This document shows positions 34,054 to 42,769 of a stretch of 64,000 nucleotides of DNA, one piece after another. Position numbers and translations under genes: made by a program. The notes beneath the pieces are model-generated. The model did no database searches and was not told the origin of the DNA. It saw only the letters and a program-made list of their open reading frames with translations. Each line of letters begins with the position of its first letter. The stretch's first letter is position 1. The DNA comes from Myroides odoratimimus (GTDB taxonomy: Bacteria; Bacteroidota; Bacteroidia; Flavobacteriales; Flavobacteriaceae), in the NCBI RefSeq assembly GCF_001485415.1, contig NZ_BCMQ01000005.1, positions 1-64,000 on the forward strand. Direction: 5' to 3'.

Positions 34054-34725
34054 GTGGGAAGTAAAAATAAACTAAAGCGATTCAGAGAGAACGAAACTTT
34101 TGACATTGTATATCAGCCGACTAGAGAAGATATGATAGGAGAGTTACCTCAAAAAGGTAATTGGAATAAAGACGTTTTTAAGAATGACAATCCTATAGTA
34201 TTAGAACTAGGATGTGGAAAAGGAGAATATACAGTAGAGCTAGCGAAGCGTTTTCCTGAGAAAAACTTTATTGGTATTGATATTAAAGGTGCTCGTTTTT
34301 GGCGTGGGGCTAAGACAGCTGTAGAGTCAGGAATGACTAATGTGGCTTTCTTACGTACACAAATCGAACTTATCGAGTATGCATTTGCATCAGGTGAGGT
34401 GAGCGAAATCTGGATTACTTTCCCAGACCCTCAGATCAAGTATAAACGTACTAAACACCGTCTAACGAATAGTGAATTCCTTAAACGTTATAAGAATATT
34501 TTATCAGAAGATGGTATTATGAACTTAAAGACGGATAGTGAGTTCATGCATGGTTATACATTAGGACTTCTACATGGAGAAGGACATGAAGTTATCTACG
34601 CTAATCACCACATTTATAAAAATGAAGGTGCACCTTCAGTAGTAACAGAAATTCAAACTTTTTACGAATCACAGTATTTAGAACAAAATAAACCTATAAC
34701 TTACATTCAATTTAGAATTAAGTAA
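34054..34725 (+). CDS. trmB: tRNA (guanine-N7)-methyltransferase
   Basis: 223 residues from a GTG start (MGSKNKLKRFRENETF), which fits the family's N terminus. The nearest upstream ATG (34040) is out of frame. It methylates G46 of tRNA to m7G. The SAM site is VLELGCGKGEYT, followed by FIGIDIKGARFWRG and the catalytic-region IWITFPDPQIKYKRTKHRL. One base before the LysE gene. Confidence 0.94.
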   Translation: MGSKNKLKRFRENETFDIVYQPTREDMIGELPQKGNWNKDVFKNDNPIVLELGCGKGEYTVELAKRFPEKNFIGIDIKGARFWRGAKTAVESGMTNVAFLRTQIELIEYAFASGEVSEIWITFPDPQIKYKRTKHRLTNSEFLKRYKNILSEDGIMNLKTDSEFMHGYTLGLLHGEGHEVIYANHHIYKNEGAPSVVTEIQTFYESQYLEQNKPITYIQFRIK

Positions 34726-34726
34726 G

Positions 34727-35353
34727 ATGGGAGTAGAAGTTGTCACACTTTTATTTTTCGGTTTTTTAGCAGCTACCTTGGGAGTTTCTCTTCCAGGGCT
34801 GCTTAATATGACAGCTGTCAAGATTGCTAAGGAAGAAGGAGGGCGCAATGCTTTCTCGTATGTCTTAGGAGCTTCGACCGTTATTTTTATTCAGACCTTT
34901 ATCGCCATATTCTTTTCTAAGCTTATTGATTCTAGCCCGAGTATTACTGAGGCATTACACGAAATCGGTTTAGTTATTTTTGCAATATTGACGATTTACT
35001 TCTTCTTTTTTGCAAAGAAAAAAGAGATGAAGAAAAAGAATAATCCTAAGAAGAGCAAGTCGCCTTTTGTTTATGGACTTTTCTTAGCTTCGATCAATGT
35101 ATTCTTAATTCCCTATTACGTTTTTTTAAGTATTACTTTAGCTACTTATGATTATCATATCTTTGACCTGATCTGTACTATATTCTTCTCATTAGGGGTA
35201 GTGATAGGATCAGCGATGATGTTTTATCTCTATATTTCCTTTTTTAAGAAACCCTCTAGAGAAGATGCTTTTATCTTGCGCAATATTAATTATGTAATCG
35301 GAACTATTACGGGTATTATCTGTTTAATCACGATATATAAGTTATTGAAATAA
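34727..35353 (+). CDS. LysE/RhtB-family exporter
   Basis: 208 residues, about six membrane helices. The start FFGFLAATLGVSLPGLLNMTAVKIA resembles LysE translocators, which export amino acids or small solutes. A lysine-rich loop (about 98-115: KKKEMKKKNNPKKSKS) lies between the third and fourth helices. It sits between trmB and the alkyltransferase-like gene in one operon. Substrate unknown. Confidence 0.85.
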   Translation: MGVEVVTLLFFGFLAATLGVSLPGLLNMTAVKIAKEEGGRNAFSYVLGASTVIFIQTFIAIFFSKLIDSSPSITEALHEIGLVIFAILTIYFFFFAKKKEMKKKNNPKKSKSPFVYGLFLASINVFLIPYYVFLSITLATYDYHIFDLICTIFFSLGVVIGSAMMFYLYISFFKKPSREDAFILRNINYVIGTITGIICLITIYKLLK

Positions 35354-35688
35354 TGGACAAGCAGGCTAATTTCTTTGAACGAGTTTTCACTGTTGCAAGA
35401 CAGATACCCGTAGGTAGAGTGACTACTTATGGGGCTATAGCTAGAGCTATCGGAGCAGCGCGTTCGGCGCGTATGGTAGGTTATGCGATGAATGCGTCTC
35501 ATGATGATGATACAGTACCTGCACATCGTGTAGTGAATCGCAATGGATTATTGACAGGTAAGTTTCATTTTGATGGAACTAATCTGATGCAACAGTTATT
35601 AGAGAATGAAGGGGTTGAGGTAGTAGATAATAAAGTGGTCAATTTTAAAGAACTCCTTTGGGAACCTACTGTGTACGAAGGAGAATAA
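35353..35688 (+). CDS. Alkyltransferase-like protein (MGMT family without acceptor Cys)
   Basis: 111 residues, only the DNA-binding methyltransferase domain. The active-site motif PCHRV of O6-methylguanine methyltransferases reads PAHRV here, with A57 in place of the cysteine. That is the mark of alkyltransferase-like proteins. Proteins with this change bind O6-alkylguanine and pass the lesion to nucleotide excision repair without removing the group themselves. The DNA-recognition helix SARMVGYAMNAS is intact. The start overlaps the LysE stop by one base. Confidence 0.93.
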   Translation: MDKQANFFERVFTVARQIPVGRVTTYGAIARAIGAARSARMVGYAMNASHDDDTVPAHRVVNRNGLLTGKFHFDGTNLMQQLLENEGVEVVDNKVVNFKELLWEPTVYEGE

Positions 35689-36250
35689 TTAACCTCATAG
35701 ACCGCTTCTTTTCTCTAGTAGTGTATTTTAATCCAATTATTTAGATGTTATTAGTTCATATTTTGAATTAGTTTGTTTACTTCTTATTTTTACAGAAAGA
35801 GGTCTGTTTTTCTCTAATAAATAGCTGTTATTTCCTTTTTAAGAGTTTTAGAAGACTCTTTATTTACTGTTTTTTTGCATATTTAGGCTATTTAAGCCTT
35901 TTTTTGTGTCTTTTTTTAAAAAATAAGCTTAGTTTTTTTGCATTCATATTGAGATTTTAATGATTCAAATCATTGATTATTAGTTGTTTGTGGTTGTTTT
36001 TGTTTTTAGGGGTTAAAAACCAGAATAGCCTGTAATCCTAGATATAGTACGCTTTAGAGTGAGCTCCTTCAAGAGTTCTTCAACATTTCCCCAAGATTAC
36101 TCTATTAGAGCACTTATTTCTTGAAGAAGTCTTGAAGGAATATTGAGGGAGTGTTGAAGGGGATAGAAAAAACGAATGATTAGTTAGTTGTTACTTATCA
36201 GTACAGGCTTTGTTTTTCTGATATCATTATATTTACTAAAAAATACCTGA
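35689..36250. other. Gene-free, A/T-rich stretch with a long inverted repeat
   Basis: About 560 bases, T-rich for the first 330. It ends in an inverted repeat at 36065-36083 (tccttcaagagttcttcaa) and 36121-36139 (ttgaagaagtcttgaagga). The arms are 19 bases with a single mismatch, and are 37 bases apart. Further ttgaagg-like half-units follow to 36161. No gene seen. Confidence 0.7.
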
Positions 36251-36781
36251 ATGAAAGAAGAGAAAGTATATTATTATGGTTCTAGCATGGGTAGAAGCCT
36301 TGTGATCATAGGTGCTATAGGTTTAGTATTCGGGCTAGTACTGTGTTATTTTATACTTAGAGATGTGGAGGTGAGTATCACGTTATTTATAACATTTTGG
36401 CAGTTGACTTTATTGTTATCACTATTCATAGGAGTAGGTATAGTCTGGATAGTTCTAGGCATTATCTTGTTAAGAAAGTCAGCAAGTCGACACGTCCTAT
36501 TGAGACTTACACCCGATGAGATTATTAACTATGAGAGAGGGATTACCCTTAAGTGGAGAGATATAGAAGAAGTGATATACATTGGCTTTCGCAACAAGCA
36601 TGGGATAGGGGTTAAGATGAAGAATAAAGATCTTGTGTTTAATCAATTGCCTTTGTACAGTAGTGTATTTAATCGAATATTTGGATTGAGTTTATTTGAT
36701 GCTCTCTCTGGAGAATATCTTGAAGGAGATGGTAGAGCTATACATCAGGAGATAAAAGGATATCATGAAGGGGCGAGATAG
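36251..36781 (+). CDS. Two-helix membrane protein with PH-like C terminus
   Basis: 176 residues. Two membrane helices (about 15-36 and 48-72) with a short loop are followed by a soluble part (about 80-176) in which LLRLTPDEIINYERGITLKW and DIEEVIYIGFRNKH suggest the strand-rich PH-like domain seen in several bacterial membrane proteins. I cannot assign a function. It is preceded by the long inverted repeat and followed by a 100-base gap. Confidence 0.7.
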   Translation: MKEEKVYYYGSSMGRSLVIIGAIGLVFGLVLCYFILRDVEVSITLFITFWQLTLLLSLFIGVGIVWIVLGIILLRKSASRHVLLRLTPDEIINYERGITLKWRDIEEVIYIGFRNKHGIGVKMKNKDLVFNQLPLYSSVFNRIFGLSLFDALSGEYLEGDGRAIHQEIKGYHEGAR

Positions 36782-36883
36782 GTATGGACTGTGAGTCTGT
36801 GCTAATATGGTTGTAAAAAGTCATGACTCAATTTTCAGGTTCTTAGATCTTACATTATCTTTATAAGAAAAGAGATTAATATT

Positions 36884-37669
36884 ATGGAGTATAATAAAAA
36901 TTTTAAAGATTTAATAGCAATAAATAAAGACGAACTTTATATTGGAAAAGGTAACCCTATGGGGAAAATTTTGTTTGTTGGAAAAGAGGCTGCAATAGAT
37001 ATAGAAAATAATCTAAAAGGATATAATCAAGAAGTAAAGAATAATCATTTATACTGGGTAGATAATATAAGTAAAAATTTATCTCAAGAAGAAGTTATGA
37101 GTTGGTGTAGTAATGAACCATTATTTAATCCACTTTATCCATATAAAGGACAAAAGAATACAATATATTCTTTTGATACTAAAAAGAATATAGAAAGAGG
37201 AAAAAGAGGAACAAGTGCTACTTGGTATAATTATCAAAAATTATATGATAAGATTTATAATAATGGAGTAAAGAATAATTGTGTTAGTTTCTTTGAGAAT
37301 TCTTTTATAACTGAATTGAGTGAAGCATCTGCAAAAAGTAGTTCTAGAGTTGATAAGCTAGAGAGAACTATTAGTATAAAGAAAAGAAGAAAGTTTTTAT
37401 CTAATGATTTTTATCGTGATTTTCCTATTGTTATAGTTGCAGTAGGACACTATGTAAGAGACGAAGATATAAATATTGAAGAAATATTTGATGTAACGTT
37501 TGACAAGAAACAAAGTACTATTGATGTTACAAAATCAAATTATATAAATATTCATTATGATAATCTTGAAAAACCTAGTAGGATAGTAATTCATACCAAT
37601 CAATTAAGTATGGGAATAAGTGATGCTTTATTAGATAAAATAGCTGAAATAGTTGAAAGTTTTAAATAA
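36884..37669 (+). CDS. A/T-rich protein of unknown function, possible UDG-like fold
   Basis: 261 residues, soluble. PMGKILFVGKEAAIDIEN near residue 26 and the C-terminal IVIHTNQLSMGISDALLDKI look like the first and last motifs of the uracil-DNA-glycosylase superfamily fold, but the catalytic residues are not clearly present, so I give that only as a hint. Codon use is visibly more A/T-rich than the neighbours, which suggests recent acquisition. It has a private terminator and looks monocistronic. Confidence 0.65.
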   Translation: MEYNKNFKDLIAINKDELYIGKGNPMGKILFVGKEAAIDIENNLKGYNQEVKNNHLYWVDNISKNLSQEEVMSWCSNEPLFNPLYPYKGQKNTIYSFDTKKNIERGKRGTSATWYNYQKLYDKIYNNGVKNNCVSFFENSFITELSEASAKSSSRVDKLERTISIKKRRKFLSNDFYRDFPIVIVAVGHYVRDEDINIEEIFDVTFDKKQSTIDVTKSNYINIHYDNLEKPSRIVIHTNQLSMGISDALLDKIAEIVESFK

Positions 37670-37677
37670 TTATAGAA

Positions 37678-37705
37678 AAAACTCCACTTGATTAGGTGGA
37701 GTTTT
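37678..37705 (+). terminator. Terminator of A/T-rich unknown gene
   Basis: aaaactccac (37678-37687) and gtggagtttt (37696-37705) form a 10-bp stem. Confidence 0.8.
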
Positions 37706-37973
37706 GTTATTTATAGTATTCCTCTTTTTGATAGCTTTAGAGATCATATATAGATATGTGGTCAAAAAGGTCGGGTATTAAGAAAATATCTAGTAGACAT
37801 TTTTAGTGATGTCCATTGTGTGACGCGCATGATAATGCGTCTGTACTTTGACGTAGTCAGGAGGCGTGTGGGCTAAATGCGTTTGTGGATATGCTAGTGT
37901 GATTCCTCCTATCGTCGGAATGACAAGATACTAGATATTATGCCATAGGTGCAATTTCTAATTCCTAATTAAT
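37706..37973. other. Gene-free stretch with dispersed repeats
   Basis: It contains a small imperfect dyad around gacgcgcat/atgcgtc (37822-37841), the third copy of the cgacgatagg repeat (37894-37926, opposite strand) and an aattaggaatt-type repeat ending in tgcacctatggcat on the minus strand (37940-37972). No gene seen. Confidence 0.65.
37894..37926 (-). repeat. Dispersed intergenic repeat, copy 3
   Basis: The + strand reads ctagtgtgattcctccta then tcgtcggaatgaca, the reverse complement of the core at 15951-15968 and 16097-16113. Confidence 0.8.
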
Positions 37974-39299
37974 TTAATACAGTGGGAAGTTAAGACTGAA
38001 GACTGTTCTGTCTTCTCGTCTGTGGTACGTTAGGTATCCATTGTGCATCTCTACGATATTCTTAGATAGAGGTAATCCAATACCTGCTCCTTCTTCACGG
38101 GTGGTGTAGAAAGGGATGAATATCTTTTCTTTAATCTCAGGGATGATTCCTAGTCCACTGTCTTCTATATCTATGTAGATACGATTGTTCTTTTCGTATA
38201 AGTTAATATGGATTTCTTTTACCTCTTGTTTGGCAGTGGCGTGTATTGCATTCGTCAATAAGTTGATAAATACTTGCTCCATCTGTTTAATGTCCCACTC
38301 TAGATTGATCTGCAGATTTAAGTTCGTTTGTACTTTGATACCATTATTTTTGAATAGAGGCATCAGAGTTTCTATACTCATCTGTATAATGCGATTAACG
38401 GGGACTGACTGCTTTTTAGGAGAAGTCAGCATGGTTAATTTTCTATAGTTGTCTATGAATTGCTGTAAGTGATTAGTACGGTTAACGATTGTATTGATAC
38501 TTACTTTGATATCATCCATATCTTCTTCTGACAGCTCTTCCTCTTCTAGTATTTCTTGAGTATTATGAGCAAGTGAGTGGATAGGTGTAAGAGAGTTCAT
38601 GATCTCATGAGAGATAATCTTCATTAGATTCTCCCAAGTATCTTTTTCTTTTTTCTCTAACACTTTCTGAATAGAATCTAATAATACGATGAAGTACTCT
38701 TGATTTTGACTTATTGTATTAGAAGTTTGGAGCATAAAGGTTTGTTTCTCCTCATGCTCTATTTTGATATCGATAGACTCTTTAGATTCTTTAAAGTTTA
38801 GTTGTTGTAGATGATGTGTCAGTGTAGGGAGTAGTCGTTCTAGGTTTGTCCAAGACCTAATCTTCGGTATATCGAATAGGGAAGAGAAGTAATCATTGAT
38901 AAGGAATATGTCCCACTTATCGTTCTTCTTCTCTAGAATTAGAATACCTGTTTCTATATTGTTTAAAATATTTAGATAGACCAGCTCACGTATTTCGTTT
39001 TGCTGTTGTTGTGTTTGCAGTTTATGATAGAGTTTCTGTAAGTTATTTAATGTCTCATTGGGCTGCTCTTTTGTAGTCTTAAGCGAATAGTCATCATACA
39101 TCATCGCTAGTACGATACGGTCTATAGCTGTGTAATATTTCTTCTGAAAAAAGAAAAGTTCAATGAATAAAGCGATTATCAGTATACATACCAAGACAAA
39201 GGAATACACAAGGTTCTTAGTGAACAAATACATGCCTAACAATCCTAATAGAAGGATAACTATAATGCGCAAGAAGGCTTTAAAGTGGAATGATTGCAT
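37974..39299 (-). CDS. Sensor histidine kinase of the efflux locus
   Basis: 441 residues. Two N-terminal membrane helices (about 8-28 and 31-51) with a very short loop, a coiled-coil stretch rich in Gln (about 85-102), a PAS-like domain (about 105-215), then the phospho-acceptor H231 in IISHEIMNSLTPI, the N box NLLTNAIHA, DSGLGI and GAGIGLPLSKNIVEMHNG. The HEIMNSLTPI form is typical of kinases that pair with NtrC-type regulators. The cognate regulator starts 11 bases upstream on the same strand, so this pair forms one operon. Confidence 0.92.
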   Translation of the reverse strand: MQSFHFKAFLRIIVILLLGLLGMYLFTKNLVYSFVLVCILIIALFIELFFFQKKYYTAIDRIVLAMMYDDYSLKTTKEQPNETLNNLQKLYHKLQTQQQQNEIRELVYLNILNNIETGILILEKKNDKWDIFLINDYFSSLFDIPKIRSWTNLERLLPTLTHHLQQLNFKESKESIDIKIEHEEKQTFMLQTSNTISQNQEYFIVLLDSIQKVLEKKEKDTWENLMKIISHEIMNSLTPIHSLAHNTQEILEEEELSEEDMDDIKVSINTIVNRTNHLQQFIDNYRKLTMLTSPKKQSVPVNRIIQMSIETLMPLFKNNGIKVQTNLNLQINLEWDIKQMEQVFINLLTNAIHATAKQEVKEIHINLYEKNNRIYIDIEDSGLGIIPEIKEKIFIPFYTTREEGAGIGLPLSKNIVEMHNGYLTYHRREDRTVFSLNFPLY

Positions 39300-39309
39300 A
39301 GGATTAAAC

Positions 39310-40656
39310 TTAGTTTTTGATATTGTATTTTTCTAGTCTTCTATATAATGCGGCTCTAGATAACCCTAGTTCTTCAGCCGTCTGAGAGATATTGCCATCG
39401 TACTTCTCTAGTGCTTTAAGGATAGAGATACGCTCCATATCTTGTAAGGTATTCTCTTCTGTAGAGGTATCGTTAATCATAGTTGGTGAAATACCGAAAT
39501 CATGAAGGTTTAGCTCATCCTCTTCTGTTAGGATTAATGCACGCTCCACACGATTTTGCATTTCGCGTATATTCCCTTTCCAGTCGTAGTAAGTTAAGGC
39601 TTGCTGAGTAGATTCGCTAATACTCGGTACAGTTCGATCATATTTATGAGCATACTCTTCCACAAAGAATTGTAGTAGAGGTAAGATATCTTCTAGACGA
39701 TCTCTTAATGGAGGCAGCTGTAGTGTCACAGTGTTGATACGGTAATACAAGTCTTCTCTGAATGACTTCTCATTGACCTCTTGTTCTATATTAGCATTCG
39801 TAGCTGTGATGATGCGGATGTCTACAGGGCGAGCTTTAGACTCCCCTAGTCGAATCACGCTTTTAGATTGGATGACTTGAAGAAGCTTAGCTTGTAAGTG
39901 AAGAGGTACATTGCCGATTTCGTCTAAGAATATAGTACCACCATTGGCGGCTTCGAAGCGACCTTCCGTATCTTGCTTAGCATCTGTAAAAGCTCCTTTA
40001 GCATAACCAAATAGCTCACTCTCAAAAAGATTTTCGTTTAAAGACCCCAAGTCTACATGAATAAATGGTTGCTCTTTTCGAGGAGAATTGTCATGTATAT
40101 GCTTTGCCAGTACATATTTACCTGTACCATTCTCTCCTAATATTAGTGCATTAACATCTGTTTTAGCTACACGACTAGCCATCGTATATACTTTCTGAAT
40201 GCTAGGAGCCTGACCTATAAATACGTTATCTTCTTTTTGTGGTTTGTCTACTAGCGTTTCTTTTTTGCGCAGTTGTTTGACTACTCCTTTTACGGTTTCT
40301 ATAAGTGCTTCATTATTCCATGGTTTTAGGATATAATCTACCGCTCCGAGTTTGATACCTTCTACAGCAGTTTCTACATTACCATAAGAAGTCATCAGTA
40401 TAATCTGTGTATTCGGTGCAATATTTTTAATCTCTTTAAACCAAAATATCCCTTCTTTACCATCTTCGAAGCCTACACGATAATTCATGTCTAGAATAAT
40501 CACATCTACTTCTTGTTGAGAAAGTATTTCTGCTATTTTTTTTGGGTTATTATTCGTCAATATGGTTTCAAAGTGTCTTTTTAGCAACATTTTTGCTGCG
40601 ATAAGAACTTCAGAATTGTCGTCTAATACAAGAATTGTAGCGTTAGTTTTTCTCAT
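39310..40656 (-). CDS. Sigma-54-dependent (NtrC-family) response regulator
   Basis: 448 residues. The receiver domain has phospho-aspartate D56 in VIILDMNYR. The AAA+ domain has Walker A GENGTGK (174-180), the sigma-54 contact loop GAFTDA (221-226, against the usual GAFTGA) and Walker B GGTIFLDEIG. The C-terminal Fis-type helix-turn-helix is GNISQTAEELGLSRAALYRR. It should activate sigma-54 promoters in response to its partner kinase. Divergence from the membrane-fusion gene at 40809 makes that efflux operon the likeliest target. Confidence 0.94.
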   Translation of the reverse strand: MRKTNATILVLDDNSEVLIAAKMLLKRHFETILTNNNPKKIAEILSQQEVDVIILDMNYRVGFEDGKEGIFWFKEIKNIAPNTQIILMTSYGNVETAVEGIKLGAVDYILKPWNNEALIETVKGVVKQLRKKETLVDKPQKEDNVFIGQAPSIQKVYTMASRVAKTDVNALILGENGTGKYVLAKHIHDNSPRKEQPFIHVDLGSLNENLFESELFGYAKGAFTDAKQDTEGRFEAANGGTIFLDEIGNVPLHLQAKLLQVIQSKSVIRLGESKARPVDIRIITATNANIEQEVNEKSFREDLYYRINTVTLQLPPLRDRLEDILPLLQFFVEEYAHKYDRTVPSISESTQQALTYYDWKGNIREMQNRVERALILTEEDELNLHDFGISPTMINDTSTEENTLQDMERISILKALEKYDGNISQTAEELGLSRAALYRRLEKYNIKN

Positions 40657-40691
40657 GGTGTAAAGGTTTATTTCAAAAGCGAACGTTTTAG

Positions 40692-40707
40692 TGTCCGAAA
40701 CTGAACA
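40692..40707. promoter_or_regulatory. Candidate activator-binding dyad
   Basis: TGTCCGAAACTGAACA has the dyad form TGTnC-N6-GnACA. It lies in the divergent region about 60-80 bases upstream of a -24-like element, a typical enhancer position. Confidence 0.45.
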
Positions 40708-40768
40708 GTTTATTTTTTGATCAAATATTAAGTTGTTGATTTGTAATGATTAATGTGTTCATTAATGA

Positions 40769-40784
40769 TTGGCACATTATTGTT
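40769..40784 (+). promoter_or_regulatory. Candidate sigma-54 promoter of efflux operon
   Basis: TTGGCAC (40769-40775) is a strong -24 box, followed by ATTATTGTT. The -12 G lies one base too close against the consensus TGGCAC-N5-TTGC, so the match is imperfect. It is 25-40 bases before the ATG at 40809. Confidence 0.35.
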
Positions 40785-40808
40785 ATTATATCTATAAAAC
40801 AATTAATA

Positions 40809-42050
40809 ATGGATCGTACTATTCCTCGTAAAAATAGAAAAAAAGTTAAGATAATACTTGTTTCAGTTGGTATTATCGCTTTGCTATTGATCAGTTATAT
40901 CACTTTTTTTCAGCATATCGCTTTAAACGTTTCTAAGAAAGAGATACGTATTCGTCCTGTAGAAGAGAACTTCTTCGAAGAGTATATTTCTTTTCAGTCT
41001 CAGGTAGAACCATTGCATTCTTTGTTAGTTAATATCACAGAAGGAGGAGCGGTGATGGAGAGATTAGTAGAGAATGGTAGTATGGTAGTACAGGGACAAC
41101 CTTTAGTAAGACTGTATAACCCGAGTTCTGAGTTTAACTTTATGTCTCAAGAAGCTTCTCTGATTGATCAAATGAATAATTTGAATGTGAATAAGATGAA
41201 TATTCGTAATCAAGAGTTAAATTTAACGAAAGATTTGATAAGCATCGAGTACGATTATAAGAATGCAGAGCTACAGTATGATCTGAATAAGAAATTATAT
41301 GATCAAGAGATATTGTCAGAGAGTGATTGGAACAAAACAAGAGAGGCTCTAACATATCAAAAAAAGCGTAAGGCGCTGATGGAAGAGAGTATCCAAAAAG
41401 AGAAACAAAGTAATGCGTTACAAGTAAAACAAATAGATCAATCGATAGCTGTCATCAATAGAAGCTTAGAGCAGCTAAGAGAGAATAAACAGAATTTCTT
41501 ATTAAAAGCACCTGTATCGGGGAGGCTGTCATCGTTCGAGGCTATATTAGGAAAGACGTATAACGGAGGAGAGAGTATCGGTAAGATAGATGTGATGGAA
41601 GGATATAAGCTAGTCGCACAGGTAGATGAGTTCTATCTCGATAAAATAATGCTTAAGCAGAGAGGGCAGATCGATATGAAAGGGCAGATCACGAATGTAG
41701 AAGTGATCAAAGTGTTGCCTGAGGTGAAGAGCGGTAGATTCGAAGTACACCTGGCTTTCGATACAGAAAAGGAATTAAAACTACAGGAAGGGACGACTTT
41801 CGGAGTGAAGTTATTCTTGTCAGGAAAAGAGAAAGCGCTCTTATTACCTAAAGGTAATTTCTTTCAAGACACAAAAGGAGAATGGGTATATGTAGTAAAA
41901 AACAATAAGGCTACAAGAAGGAATGTAGAGATAGGACGCGAGAACCCTGCTTACTATGAAGTGATATCGGGCTTAGAAGTAGGAGAAGAAGTGATCGTAT
42001 CAAGTTATAAAGATTATTTAAGAGTAGAACATTTAAACATAGAAGAATAA
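40809..42050 (+). CDS. Membrane-fusion (HlyD/MacA-type) adaptor
   Basis: 413 residues from the ATG at 40809 (MDRTIPRKNRKK). The frame extends upstream to 40746, but those 21 residues precede the basic start and cover the promoter. A single N-terminal membrane helix (about 14-34), a barrel-sandwich half (about 60-95), a long helical hairpin (about 100-225), the second lipoyl half (APVSGRLSSFEAILGKTY) and beta-barrel domains. C-terminal EVISGLEVGEEVIVSSYKDYL is typical of MacA-type adaptors. It would link the inner-membrane permease to the TolC-type channel at the end of the operon. Confidence 0.92.
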   Translation: MDRTIPRKNRKKVKIILVSVGIIALLLISYITFFQHIALNVSKKEIRIRPVEENFFEEYISFQSQVEPLHSLLVNITEGGAVMERLVENGSMVVQGQPLVRLYNPSSEFNFMSQEASLIDQMNNLNVNKMNIRNQELNLTKDLISIEYDYKNAELQYDLNKKLYDQEILSESDWNKTREALTYQKKRKALMEESIQKEKQSNALQVKQIDQSIAVINRSLEQLRENKQNFLLKAPVSGRLSSFEAILGKTYNGGESIGKIDVMEGYKLVAQVDEFYLDKIMLKQRGQIDMKGQITNVEVIKVLPEVKSGRFEVHLAFDTEKELKLQEGTTFGVKLFLSGKEKALLLPKGNFFQDTKGEWVYVVKNNKATRRNVEIGRENPAYYEVISGLEVGEEVIVSSYKDYLRVEHLNIEE

Positions 42051-42052
42051 TT

Positions 42053-42757
42053 ATGGTAATAACTATTAATCAAATGTCTCGTGTATTTCAGACAGAAGAA
42101 ATAGAGACAACAGCTTTAAATCAGGTTTCTTTAAATGTAAAAAAAGGAGAGTTTATCTCTGTTATGGGACCTTCAGGATGTGGAAAGTCAACGTTGTTAA
42201 ATATCATCGGACTATTAGATAATGCGAGTAGTGGAAGCTACCTGTTATTAGACAAGGAGATGGTGGGATTAACAGAAGGTCAGCGAGCACAGATTAGAAA
42301 AGAAAACATCGGATTTATATTCCAAAACTTTAATCTAATCGATGAGTTGACAGTGTATGATAATATAGAACTTCCTCTAATCTATAATAAAGTACCTAGT
42401 AGTGAGCGCAAGAAGAGGGTAATGGAGATAGCAGAGCGCTTAAATATAGTACATAGATTAAAACACTATCCACAACAGTTATCAGGAGGACAACAACAAC
42501 GTGTGGCTGTAGGGCGTGCCTTGGTAACGAACCCTAAGATTATCCTAGCCGATGAGCCTACAGGTAACTTAGATAGTAAGAATGGTAACGAAGTAATGGA
42601 ATTATTAACAGAACTGCACCAACAAGGAGCTACAATCATCATGGTGACTCACTCGAATCACGATGCTTCGTACTCAGAACGCACGATTTTAATGAAAGAT
42701 GGAATGATCTTATCAGAGAAAATGAATACTAAAATCGTAGATGTTTTTGCAGAATAA
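42053..42757 (+). CDS. ABC transporter ATPase (LolD/MacB-type)
   Basis: 234 residues. Walker [10 protein letters not shown] (39-47), Q loop in [22 protein letters not shown], signature LSGGQ (143-147), Walker B IILADE (163-168) with catalytic E168, D loop GNLDSKNG and H-loop VTHSNH. It belongs to the MacB/LolD/FtsE group that drives mechanotransmission transporters without a permease fused to it. It is the only ATPase in the operon and must serve seven permeases, unless others act from elsewhere. Confidence 0.96.
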   Translation: MVITINQMSRVFQTEEIETTALNQVSLNVKKGEFISVMGPSGCGKSTLLNIIGLLDNASSGSYLLLDKEMVGLTEGQRAQIRKENIGFIFQNFNLIDELTVYDNIELPLIYNKVPSSERKKRVMEIAERLNIVHRLKHYPQQLSGGQQQRVAVGRALVTNPKIILADEPTGNLDSKNGNEVMELLTELHQQGATIIMVTHSNHDASYSERTILMKDGMILSEKMNTKIVDVFAE

Positions 42758-42769
42758 AAACACAGAATT

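Noticed and set aside
40746..40808. Longer start of the adaptor protein
   Set aside because: It would cover the candidate promoter. The ATG at 40809 gives the expected basic residues before the membrane helix.
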